From the NCBI GenBank assembly GCA_013076295.1, contig RQOL01000532.1, positions 3,038,001 to 3,102,000 on the forward strand: a stretch of 64,000 nt of DNA, written 5' to 3'. The first letter of the stretch is position 1. Each line of letters starts with the position of its first letter. A program made the position numbers and the translations under genes. The notes under the pieces are model-generated. The model was given only the letters and a program-made list of their open reading frames with translations, searched no databases and was not told where the DNA came from. Origin of the DNA: Sanderia malayensis (Eukaryota; Cnidaria; Scyphozoa; Semaeostomeae; Pelagiidae). Positions 1 to 11,500 of this stretch are shown here, piece after piece.

Positions 1-1007
1 CTACATTTATATTCGCTGTTCATGTTTAACCAAACGCTGTGTATTTCTTGCGTGAAACTCATAACTTTAACAGCTATCTGGTGCGCTGTTGTAAGCCCCT
101 CAGCGGATCCATTGCAACGCCTTGGCAGGGGCCCAGGGGGGCGGGTCTTAAAATGGCTTAGGATCCTGAAAATTCTCTATCTGCACAGTAATATAAAGTA
201 GTCATGGGAATGGTATTAGATAAAAACTTGTTGCAAGTACTGGTCAAGCGTTCAACGTACGCGGAATGTGGCATTGCTGCAACGATCCTGGCGAACCTCC
301 AAAACCCCATCCACACTTTTTAATTTCCAAGACCATATTTTGGATTTCCAAGACCACGAAATGTGGGAAAAACTACACTAAATTAAAGCCTGTGCGGGTC
401 TTTGATAAAACATGACCAAAATAGGAAACTTTTGATCTCAGTTCAAAGATTTTTTCCAACTGTGAAGAGAAAGGCCAAAAATTCAACTATCATGCAAATT
501 TTTAAGTCCTACCACACGATAATAGACAATGATAAAACTTCTTCTTGGTTATAGCTAAATATCATTAACCAAAATATTTTCTTAACCCTAAATTTCATTA
601 TATGGTTAAGAAAAATACAACTGAATACTTTACTTGAGGTCGCAAGTAAAGTAATCAATAGCGAAATCTCATTTCGCGGGCGAGCCCTTCTTTCAGGTAA
701 ACGGTGAAGAATTTGATAAATGATAAAGCCAATATGGGTAAAGCCTGCAAGGCGAGATCTCAACAAAGAGGGCTAGCCCTTCTGGAAGGTCCTTATCAAT
801 GTTAACCAATAAGCAATATGCAATGCAATAGATAGATATGCAATAAGCAAACCTTAATAGACAAAGGTAAGCTGCGTTTATTATAGATGGACTTTATAAA
901 TAAACTAACATGAACCCGTTTTCATTACTGTTGTGAGACAATAGTTGGAAAGGCCATACGATAGATAATAGAAGTCACGGTAAACCTGAGTCTGTTATCG
1001 TTAGAAG
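1..1007. other. intergenic, no gene recognised
   Basis: No coding exon with convincing splice sites or recognisable protein similarity is visible. The region is AT-rich apart from a short G-rich patch around 120-155. The open frames here are short and of unusual composition. It lies downstream of the minus-strand GPCR gene and may hold its 3' UTR. Confidence 0.5.
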
Positions 1008-2412
1008 CTACACGTGGCCGCCAACTTTGTTCCGAACGAAAAACCCACGGACAAATTGCTCAAATCTCTTGTCCATGAAATAATAAGCACTTGGCAAAGC
1101 TGAGAATGATGCATAGGAAATAACATTGGAATACAGTGCCAGACTAGTGTATGTTTCAAGGGCGACGCTGTTTTTTTGACTGGCGATTATACCGAATGGC
1201 AACCAAGCTATGTTGAAGATGACGTTTAGCAAGAACGTAAAGGACAGTCTCTTGGTTTCGTGGGCCTTTGCCTGCGCTCCCAACACTTCTTGTTGCTCGC
1301 GAACCGATGCTCTGAGAAAGCGTATAATGGATAATGTCAAGCGGCTGAGAACTACATTGCACGTTGTTAACCATACAGTCATAACCGCGACGACTGTTGC
1401 ATTAGAATATTTATCTGTGTTTTTCCTGAAAGGACAGTGAATTAGACGAGGTTTGATGACATACTTGTTTACTCTATCGTGCACCAATACCGACCATACG
1501 ACAAGAACGTAGACTGTGACACATGATAATACGATCTTGATGTTAGCCTTGGTTACTTTGTATTTTGTGTCCTTGATTACGGAAAACCTCTCTGTGACAA
1601 TGCAGCATATGAAGTGAAGAATGATAGCGAAGCAAAGAAATAGAGATACCAACTGAACAAGTCTTGATAATCCGCATGTTGTATTCCATTGCAGCTTCCA
1701 AGATACGACCATGACAATACATGACGGCAAACCTGTTTATGTAAAACGAGCAAGTAATTATCGGGCAACTCATTTTGAGAAAACAAAAAATTAAGAAAAG
1801 TAATAATTAACATGGTAAAAAGGAAACTGCTACAAAATTCTTAATTATAAAAAAACCTGGAAGAAAGGGAAATCTCAAACAGCGAAACCTCCGTACAACA
1901 ACGAAAATTTGGTATTGTTGGTTTTTTTAGAGACCTGTCCGTCGAGAAGTTGTTTGAAAGCTTTTTAAAGCTTGCTTTTGCAAAAAAATGACAAAATTTT
2001 ACCAAAAAATATTTGCCCCTTGTTTAGAGGTATGGGTTGTGTAAAGATGGCCGTTAATGCGTGTAAAGGATACGAGTTCTCAAACCAAAGTTGGGTTTAA
2101 GGTGGATAATTCATTGTACTATAGATTCATCATAAGCTGAATAGTTGAAGAAACTTGCTTACCAACAATCGATGCAAAAATCGAGACGATTACGATGCAG
2201 AAAATAGTTGTGGAACTCGCTGTTCTGTTTCTCATTACTCTCGGCTTTTTAGATTCGCTGTGGATATAGCTAAGCAGAACACAATTAGTCGTGCAGTTTG
2301 AGATGAGAATCAGGACCGATAGAACCGTGACCGTTGTTAACATATGAGCAGGAACTCTTTGCCATTCGAGAGGAGCAGTGGAGAAGTTTCCAATTGTTTT
2401 GTTAGCAACCAT
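1008..2412 (-). CDS. rhodopsin-like (class A) GPCR, copy A
   Basis: Two-exon receptor gene. Exon 1 is 2163-2412 (ATG at 2412) and exon 2 is 1008-1732, joined by a GT-AG phase-1 intron, giving 324 aa. Exon 1 carries an extracellular N-terminus with N-glycosylation sites (NKT, NFS), TM1 and TM2. Exon 2 carries the LP and W...C elements before TM3, an ERF version of the DRY motif (TERFSVI), an AWLP version of the TM6 CWxP motif, and a degenerate TM7 ending in YYFMDKRF in place of NPxxY. It should act in the plasma membrane through G proteins; the ligand cannot be told. It is a near-twin of the plus-strand copy at 3865-5310, with which it forms an inverted pair. The short tail (…NKVGGHV) is probably ancestral. 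The family call is confident; the receptor subtype is unknown. Confidence 0.85.
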
Positions 2413-3864
2413 CTTCCAGCTACAACACTGCACACACTCCTGAAGATGAATATCGATCGACGAAGACTCGAGTTGCTAGCTTTTATAAGCATTGAATGGT
2501 TGTTTTTGATGAGCTGAACATATGTCACATGTGTGTAAAAATCACAAACTACATGCCATGATGTGTATAAATTTGAAATAGTTTTTTATTGAAAAACTCG
2601 TCGTTAAGAGCTTTTTCGAACAGGTGGGAATTTTCACACTGCATATCACTCACAAAAAGAATTTTTGATGCAAACCACGCTGTCAATGTCATCAGTACTA
2701 TTTTCACTTTACCAAATCTTTGCATTCATGTCCATAAATGTAATGCATGTGTTTTAAGCACCCATGCGTGTTTAGAGTAATGCGTCAGTGCTTGTAAATT
2801 ATTCTCATGATTTATCAACCAGATGGGGAAAAAATCAGAAGGGATAATCAGCTCACTCGAACGCAAAGGACGGGGTAACAAAAAGGGGGGAAAAGGGGTA
2901 GCTCACAAAGGGATAGCTCACAAAGGGATAGCTCTATATATATTATTAATATTTTGGTATTTGCTTGGGGTAGTATGTATATGTTGGTATGTATGTTATG
3001 CATGTATAGTTGTTGGTATGTATGTTATGAATGTATAGTTGTTGGTATGTATATTATGTATGTTTTTATGTATGTATCGTATGTTGGTATGTATGTTATG
3101 CATGTATAATTGTTGGTATGTATGTTTTATCTATGTTTCGTATGTTGGTATGTATGTTATGAATGTATAGTTGTTGGTATGTATGTTATGTATGTTTTTA
3201 TGTCTGTATCGTATGTTGGTATATATGTTATGAATGTATAGTTGTTGGTATGTATGTTATGTATGTTTTTATGTATGTTATGTATGTTTTTATGTACGTA
3301 TCGTATGTTGGTATGTATGTTACGCATGTATAGTTGTTGGTATGTATGTTATGTATGCATAGTATGTTGGTATGTATGTTATGTTTGTTTACATGTAGGT
3401 ATTGTATGTTGGTATGTATGTATATAAATGTAGTGTATGTATGTAGGACTGGTATGTATGTACGACGGGCATGTGTGTAGTTAATATATATTATATTATA
3501 TCTAATAATATCTCTTCTGACTTTCATAAAGTTGACTGAAAAGTGCTCAATTTATCACAGCTGTTAGTTACTTACTAACCAGGCACATCTAATAACATTT
3601 ATAAACACATGTATGAACTTGTATAAACAGTATGAATTTATGAACTCGTGAACAAGAGAAAAGACATGAAATTTAAAAACTGACCATTAACAACCATAAC
3701 GTTCACGCATGCATGCTAACTGCAGTAAGACAGGTGGTCTTGCTCTCAAACAAAACATCTGTTTTTGCAATCAATTTTGTTCCATTGAAGAAAAATATTT
3801 CTGTGCCTATTTTGAGGAGAACTTCGTTTCTCGTTGTTCACTTATTCCGGTAAATTAAGAAAAT
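2413..3864. promoter_or_regulatory. shared head-to-head spacer of the GPCR pair
   Basis: This spacer separates the start codons of two divergently transcribed GPCR paralogues and so probably contains both promoters. The sequences just upstream of the two ATGs do not resemble each other, although the genes do from the ATG onward. It also holds a three-copy repeat of gggatagctcacaaa around 2891-2936 and a long microsatellite. No specific promoter element can be assigned. Confidence 0.4.
2985..3470. repeat. degenerate TGTATGTTGGTATGTATGTTATG microsatellite
   Basis: About 480 bases of imperfect tandem units built from tgtatgt, ttggtatg and ttatg. The repeat leaves open frames on both strands whose products are low-complexity (Tyr/Ile/Thr/His-rich or Cys/Met/Val-rich) and are not genes. 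It sits between the two GPCR copies. Confidence 0.9.
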
Positions 3865-5310
3865 ATGGCTGCTAACAAAACAATTGGAAATTTCTCCACT
3901 GCTCCTCTCAAATGGCAAAGAATTCCTGCTCATATGTTAACAACGGTCACGGTTCTATCGGTCCTGATTCTCGTCTCAAACTGCACGACTAATTGTGTTC
4001 TGCTTAGCTATATCCACAGCGAATCTAAAAAGCCGAGAGTAATGAGAAACAGAACAGCGAGTTCCACAACTATCTTTTGCATCGCAATCGTCTCGATTTT
4101 TGCATCGATTGTTGGTAAGCAAGTTTCTTCAACTATTCAGCTTATGATGCATCTATAGTGCAAGGAATTATCCACCTTAAACACAACTTTGGTTTGAGAA
4201 CTCGTCTCCTTGTAAATTCAACGCATTAACGGGTATCTTTACACAACCCATAACTCTAAACAAGGGGCAAATACTTTTTGGTAAAATTTTGTCAATTTTT
4301 TGCAAAATCAAGCTTTAAAAAGCTTTCAAACACCTTCTCGACGGACAATTCTCTAAAAAAACCAACAATGCCAAATTTTCGTTGTTGTACGGAGGTTTCG
4401 CTGTTTGAGATTCCCCTTTCTTCCAGGTTTTTTTATAATTAAGAATTTTGTAGCAGTTTGCTCTTTACCATGTTAATTATTACTTTTTTTAATTTTTTTG
4501 TTTTCCCAAACTGAGTTATTTGCTCGTTTTACATAAACAGGTTTGCCGTCATGTATTGCGATGGTGGTATCTTGGCAGCTGCAATGGAATACGACATGCG
4601 GATTGTCTAGACTTGCGCAGTTAGTGTCTCTGATCCTATGTTTCTTTCTCATTCTTCACTTCATATGCTGCATTGTCACAGAGAGGTTTTCCGTAATCAA
4701 GGACACAAAATACAAAATAACCAAGGCTAACATCAAGATCGTATTATCATGTGTCACAGTCTACGTTCTGACTGCATGGTCGGTATTGGTGTACGATAGA
4801 GTGAACAAATATGTCATCAAACCTCGTGTAATTTACTGTTCCTTCAGGAAAAACACAGATAAATATTCTAATTCAATAATTGCCGTGGTTGTCACAGTTT
4901 TGCTTGTATTCTGTAACACGATTATTATTGGACTAACCATATCTATTATAAGATTCCTTATAACAGCAACTCACGAGCAACAACAAGTTTTGGGGAAGCA
5001 GGCAAAGATTCAAGAAACCAAAAGAATATACGCGACATTTTTATTGAATCTCGTTTTCACCACGGCTTGGTTACCGTTGGGTATAATTGCGAGGCAAGAA
5101 AAAAACGTCACCTTGGAAACATTCACTATTTTCGTATTGTACTACAATGTTGTATTGTACACGTCATTTTCAGTGTTGCCAATTATTTATTATTTCATGG
5201 ACAGAAGATTTGAAATGTGTGTTAAAAGATTTTTTAGGAGAAACAGTGTTGGTACTGTAAATCCTCGAATTAGCCCCCCCTCAAACAAGCCCCAACCGCA
5301 AGCATATTGA
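3865..5310 (+). CDS. rhodopsin-like (class A) GPCR, copy B
   Basis: Inverted paralogue of the receptor at 1008-2412. Exon 1 is 3865-4114 and exon 2 is 4541-5310, with a 426-base phase-1 GT-AG intron, giving 339 aa. Exon 1 has exactly the same length as in copy A and the introns align nearly base for base. TM1-TM2 lie in exon 1 and TM3-TM7 in exon 2, with TERFSVI after TM3, AWLP in TM6 and LPIIYYFMDRRF in TM7. The first ~110 codons of exon 2 match copy A closely and the remainder is clearly more diverged. The last ~17 residues (NPRISPPSNKPQPQAY) come from a MITE starting at 5253, so the cytoplasmic tail and stop codon differ from copy A. Ligand unknown. Confidence 0.85.
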
Positions 5311-5563
5311 TCTTTTCCACCACATCCTAATAGCATACCAGGTCTTTTCATACCTTAGGACACCGTACTTCCTTACATATATCATGCTCTCGTATTAGAA
5401 ATACGAGAATATCATAGATATAGTATGAAATATCGTATTGAAAATGAGCTTCTTATGCGTCATGTTTCAGATCAATTTATAAAGCCCCACCCTCGAAAAT
5501 GCCCCCATAAAAAGTATTAAAAATAAATAAGCCTCTAGGGGGCTAAATCGAGGATTTACGGTA
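5253..5563. mobile_element. MITE overlapping the GPCR 3' end
   Basis: The ends form an inverted repeat of about 25 bases: tactgtaaatcctcgaatta on the left, and on the complement of the right end taccgtaaatcctcgattta, each followed by a run of C. The inside is non-coding. The left ~58 bases are read as the last codons of the GPCR upstream, so the insertion replaced the original receptor tail and 3' UTR. It was recognised by its terminal repeats only; the superfamily is not assigned. Confidence 0.75.
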
Positions 5564-5631
5564 ATGCATATTTGCATATGTTGAGTGTCTATAAGTAAGT
5601 AAACAATGTAACTTATAGAGTTGAAACATAC

Positions 5632-5697
5632 CTCTTCAATCGACATGATGGAAGCAGGCAGGAATTCTTTTACAACTTGAAAGCGTTGACGAGTAAA
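5632..5697 (-). CDS. possible orphan internal exon (22 codons)
   Basis: On the minus strand a strong polypyrimidine tract ending in cccag precedes a 66-base open stretch that ends at a GTATGT donor. It translates in phase 0 to FTRQRFQVVKEFLPASIMSI plus EE, which looks protein-like. No partner exons were found up- or downstream and I do not recognise the family. It could be a relic of a duplicated gene, an exon of a long unseen gene, or chance. Confidence 0.3.
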
Positions 5698-6477
5698 CTG
5701 GGAAAAAAACAAAAAGACTGTTGAAACATGAGGGTACAGTGCCAAAGAAATGTGAGAAACAAATACAAGAGGCAAATGGAAAAACAGTAACATGAAGGAG
5801 AATCCTAAAAAAACGAGAAAAAACGTAAACGAACGAAAAGAAGTGCCAGCAAGCAAAAAGAAATTTAGACAATATTGTAACATGTTGACTCAAATAAAAA
5901 TACGGTCAAAGTCGGCAAGATCCAAAACTTTCTCTCACAAAGTTAATTCGACAAAAAAAGTAATCTTTGCAAGCATCTTTTTTTCAATAAATAATATTCA
6001 TAATTATACGATATTTATAATAAAAGTAGTATATAATATGTACATTAAAACATGTTGAAACATAATACTTGATGCAAACATAATATCAAGTTATAAATAT
6101 ATATTATCACGCAAGAAATTAATCTTTAAATTTATTTCGAAACAGATATGCAATATGCATAATAACTAATAATAATAATTAGATTTTAAATTTTGTTTCT
6201 TGTGTCAGCTCGTGTCAGCTAACTTATTGTCAGCTAAATTATTCACACCTCTGGTTTCATAATACAGTAACTTGTTTTAAGCTTTAAATTAAAGTCTTCT
6301 AACCTATTAAAGACTGACGTCATATTCACAATAAACTCTTGAGCGTGTGCTAACATTGTCAAGCTTAAGGCTACACAATGAGGTGTTTAAAACAAGGCTT
6401 TTATTAATGTGTTACCGTACAAATGTAGAAAGCTTTGTAAATAAAATTAATAACAGTTCGATGTTACAATTTTGAGT
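5698..6477. other. AT-rich intergenic segment
   Basis: Very AT-rich sequence between the orphan exon candidate and the stop codon of the FEZF-type gene. No coding signal is seen. The part nearest 6478 is presumably the 3' UTR of that gene. Confidence 0.5.
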
Positions 6478-8514
6478 TTATGGACTGTATGCAGAAAACA
6501 AATCGCTTCTGTCACGTTGATTCGCCGAGTGCAGACTCCTCTGGTGTTGTTGTTGTTGTTGATCAATCCTTTTCGTGCTGTGAATGTCTTGTTTGATTGC
6601 AGCCGACAGTTGGTCCTCTCCGTGCATCTTTCGTACATGTTTCTTGAGGTCGAAATTCCGACAAAATCCTTTGTTACACAGTTGGCACGTGTATGGCTTG
6701 TTCTCGTTGTGTGTGTGCATATGAAAAGTGAGATTATAGACCTGGTGAAATGCTTTCGAGCAGATATGACATTTGAAAGGCTTTTCCCCAGTGTGCGTTA
6801 GACGATGATTCTTGTAGTTTCCCTTTTGATGGAAACCTTTCCCGCAGATCTCGCAGGTGAACGGCCGATATCCCGCGTGTATGCGCATGTGGGTGTTAAG
6901 CGTTGACGAGCGATTGAAGGCTTTGCCGCACTCCTTGCACTTGTGCGGTTTTTCTTTCGTGTGTATGATTTTGTGTCTGCAGAGTGTGCTTGCTTGACGG
7001 AATCCTTTGCCGCACGTCTTGCACTTGAACGGCCGCGCACCAGTATGCACGGGCATGTGCCGCGTCAGATTGTAGTGCGCGTTAAACACCTTACCGCAGA
7101 CTTCGCAAGTGAAAACTTTCGCTAAGCCGTTGACGCGCGACTTCTTGCGCAAGCGATGCTTATCATCTGCCCGCGCGGCGAGTTGTTGAAGACGAAGTGC
7201 GGATGCAAAGCCCCAGTTGTCAAGGCCGGTCAGTTTCTCTTGCGGACTGAGACTGAACGCGGAGCTTAGGCTATGCTCGCTTGCTGTTGGTGACGGAATG
7301 ATGTCCTCTTGTGAATCGCTGTTCGTTGACTCAGATGAACACCTCGCAAACTCGTGTTGCTGCTGTTGTTTAAGAGTTGGCTGCATATCGTACCAGAAGT
7401 TCGGAATTATGAACGGAAAAAGCGCTGGTTCTTCCACGGCCCGTTTGTATGTTTCCATTGAAAATGGAAATGTTGGCCTTGGCTTGACAAGTTGGCGTTC
7501 TTCTTTTTGCATTTCTAAGTCATTGCTTGTTCTCTCGTATTCTTCGCTGCTTTTAATCTTTGCTTTTGAAGCTTCCAAGTTCATTGCGTCTATAAAAAGA
7601 AAATACTTTGTTTATGCTTTCAATGACCTAAAAGAATTACTCCCGAGAATCCAAAAAGCGTAGCTAAGTAAACCAGAAAATAAATGTCTACAATTTACAA
7701 CATGTATTTAGGCAATTTGAGTAATTGTATAGCTTGCGCGAGTCCGTAACTTAGGCCCATGCCGGTAATTTAGACCCGCAAACATATGAGCAATTGACAA
7801 GAACTTTTACTAATCAAACTTCTACTGTACTTTTTGAGGGTGGAAAAAAAACAATTTTGGTGCGTGTAAAATTGAATACTCGAGTGAGGCATGGCAAAAT
7901 TAAATGAATATTAGAGAGAGGTAAAACTGGTTGACTCATCCCGGATGAATCAATGCGTTTCACTGAATCGCTGGCGACAAATGGAAAAAACATGAGCGAA
8001 CACCGACTATATTCTTTGAAAAGCTCTGAGGAATGAATATTTTAAAGAAAAACTTGTATAGGAGATTCGTTTTGGCAAAGCCTTGAAGCATAAGCTTTAT
8101 TCGCATTGAGCCTCATAGCGCATTCACAATTAAAATGGTGTGTATTGGAATTTGAAGGAAACGGGCGATGATGCTGATCGGGTCGAAAATGCTTGGAAGC
8201 AAATTTGTTTTGAGTTGAACATTATCTTTCAAGACCGAGGTTTGTAATTCAAACTTATTACTTCGAGATTGAAATCTCAGGGAAAACTCCTGTAAATTTG
8301 AGCAAACTGTTCAAAAACAGAAAAAACAAGCTTGCCCAAACACGATCGGAAGACAAACTGTTCATTTTGGGTCAAATCAATAAAGAAATAAAACAAGGAT
8401 ACCCAAACAACAATTGAATAAAAACATTGACAAATGATAATCTGTTTAGTACTCACCGAAGCTATCGTGGCTAGTAAGGACTTTTCTTTTCTTGACAAGA
8501 AATGACTTTGGCAT
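6478..8514 (-). CDS. FEZF: FEZF-type zinc-finger transcription factor with N-terminal SNAG motif
   Basis: Two-exon gene: exon 1 8457-8514 and exon 2 6478-7589, phase-1 GT-AG intron, 389 aa. Exon 1 encodes [12 protein letters not shown], a SNAG repressor motif of the GFI/Snail type. Exon 2 encodes a linker with a polyglutamine run (KQQQQHEF) and six tandem C2H2 fingers at about residues 179-346. The finger sequences are those of the FEZF1/FEZF2/earmuff family, for example the [27 protein letters not shown] and GNYKNH blocks. FEZF proteins are nuclear DNA-binding repressors used in forebrain and neuronal patterning. A stretch [11 protein letters not shown] near residue 60 only weakly resembles the eh1 repressor motif usual in this family. 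Splicing exon 1 to exon 2 keeps frame (TTC-G/AC-GCA-ATG). The alternative is translation from the ATG at 7584, which would lose the SNAG motif. Confidence 0.9.
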
Positions 8515-11500
8515 GACTATATGAGGAGCTGCAGGAAGCAGATTTCTTTAATTATGTTTCGTCTTCTTCTTTGAACAAGGGTGACTGGAAATATATGCAG
8601 CCAAAAAGACAAACACCGTTGATCGAGTGTTGTGTTATTCGCTTGACTAAGTGTTGGCACAATAAGAATATCTTTTGCTTTCTTATCTCTGATTTGATTG
8701 CTTTCTTCTTATCTGTGAGACGGATATGCGAGTCGCGAGCCATGCGCGTGCGCCTTTTAAAACGACAGTGGCGCGTGTGTCAGTATTCTAAAGATACAAT
8801 GGAAAAGCAGCTGAACTTCAGCGTCAATCCCTCGCTTATTATTGGCCAAATTCATTGCACAGATTTCCAGCTCTACGTGAAATTATCTCAATCAACAAAA
8901 GAACAATAGCCAACTCTACTCGCTGAGAAGCCTGGGTCGGCGCGTGTGCCCATTGCTGACCGCCAGCAAACGCTAAATAAATAATAGTTAATAATGATAA
9001 ACACGGTGTAGTGGAATTATAGAATTGTCAATAAGGTAACAGCACGCATAAGGATACAATGTTTTAGCACACTCATGCCAAAATTGCGCTTGATTCAATA
9101 CTTTATTTTCTTTTTAATAAGAATGAATAGTTTTTTGCTGAGCTTCAATGTTCTGAAAAGTTCTGACCTTGAGCTTAAAATTGTTCGAAAATCATTCTTA
9201 AGCCACAGAAGTTTCTCATGCTGCCATTGAGAAAACCTTGCAAGTTTTTATTGAAATTATTTTGAAAAAGTATCTGCCTTATAATTACGTCAATTGAATA
9301 TTCAGAAACGAAAAGTGTACCTCAAACTTATAGCGTGAAAGTCACACGTTTGTGCCGTTTGTTCACGTTTGCCGATTAAATTTGAGCCAGGCTATCATTG
9401 TTGACAAATTCTTAAAATTCGGCCTCGATATTCTAATAAACTTCATTCCCTTTAAAAAACTTATTAGTATAATGGCGTTGTGTCTTTCACAATAAAAAAC
9501 ACAAATAAATCATGAATGAAGTTAAAAAGAAATCAGCGTATGTAGTGAACTGAAAAGAACAATAGGTGATTCGAAAAGCATACGCTTTAGAACAATAGGA
9601 ACAATAGATATAGAACTTGCTAGAACAATAGAATGTTTAGACTATTCGATGAATTGAGTGGAAATTTATCTTAACTAAAACGGCCTAACAAAATTGAATA
9701 GGGTTGTATGTTGAAGCACATTATTAGCACATTAGACTATTGTTTGGGTTTGATAACGCAAACGAGCAATTCGAGCTCCATTTCTTTAGATATCTTATAT
9801 AAACATTGTAATTGGGAAATGATTATTTGTTTGAAACACAGCATAGTTGTCAAAATCAATTGTTAGACGGGTCTTTTGATAAAACGCCCAATGTAAAAAA
9901 ATAACGGAGTTGACATATTGCAACAAAACGTGTTCTAATGTACAGATTGCTGCTAAAAATTCAGTGAATTGTATTAATTAACTAGTATCCTGTTATAATA
10001 ACGACCAGCACGCAAACACAGGATTAAATTAATAGTACATACAACAGAGTAAATAATATTACAAATAGAATAAATGAATAAATAACAAATGATGTGCTTC
10101 TAGATAATGGATAATATAATATTGACGCAATAAAGACTTTTATTTTTCCCGCCATTCATTCACTCTCTTCTCTCAACGGTGAAGTTCTGTTTTTATATTA
10201 GAATCGATTGAAGACAAAGAAAAACCAAAAAGATGTACATATATCAACATGATCAACTAAAGAATCATGCAGAATTCTCCTATCTTTGCAATTCTAATTT
10301 CCTTTTAATTTAAACAGCAAAATGAAGGTCAAATTCAGAAAGAGTTGGCCAGCTGCTTTTGATTTTGTTTCACCTCAACACATGTCGTTTTTTGTCCATA
10401 ATTTAACATGTACATATTTAAACTGAGAGAAAGTGCGAAGTAAAGACCCAATGGACTATAGAATTGCCAAGTTGGCATTGGACAGTAAAAACACGTATAC
10501 AATTTCTCTTAGTAAAGTGCTGTAATATTTGGTTTCGTCTTACTGTGCCAATGAAAGCTGATTCTAAAAGATTCTGTTCTGAAATTTTTAGTCTTGTACC
10601 ACAACATGCCTGCCTATTAATCAAAAGTTTTTTTATTGCTCTTGATAATGTATGAATACAATAAAATAATTATTAGTTTGCACAGCAAATATTTTCAAAT
10701 TTGAATGTTTATGGTTAATGGTTGTCAAGAGTGAAATACAAATAGCGCTTTTATAAGTTTAGAAAAAGCTATCGATCCAGTGCATGTTTTTGCTTTAAAA
10801 AGGTAGAGCCACAATAACTATCCTGCCGTTCTTTGAAATTATAATCTCAATTTCACGAAAAGCTAGCGAGGATAAATGAAAAATGACCAGTTTTCGACTC
10901 TAAATCGGGTTTACAACGTCACTAAATATATACGAAATTAAACGCAAGAATATGTGCTTGGAATTCAATAGATTTGTTGACACAGTTTTATTGAAAGAGT
11001 ACAAGCTTTCTGTACAAGCTAATTACGCTTCATTCAAACTCTAAAGAACATTAATATTTAATCACCTCATTCCATGACATTGAAGGAAAAATGTCGATAC
11101 ATCTAATTATATGGAGCATTATGGTACAATGGGGGAAAGTCCTATGCTTACAGGGTATCAATAAACTCCTCAAAAACCTGGCTGCAAAAAGCTCTCTCCT
11201 CTCGTCGAACAAAAAAAGGAGCAATTCTAAATTTGCTAGACGCTAAATAATCTCCAGCAAAACTCAAGTTGGTATGTTGGCACTATAGCAAATGCTTGAC
11301 CACGATCAGCTTATTCTATTGCAAGCGCGTAACCATAAGATGAGTGAATTTTCAAAACCACAACTCGCGTTTTAGCTAGCTGAAGCTGTTTTTTTTGCGC
11401 CGTGGTTTCATCAATTTTTAATCCATTCTCACTTATATCGACTTACTGCATGCATTATTCATCACTACTCTTTAAATGTAATCTGCTGGATGTTGCTAAA

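Noticed and set aside
3228..3527. 99-codon minus-strand frame rich in Tyr, Thr and His
   Set aside because: It is a translation of the tgtatgt-type microsatellite.
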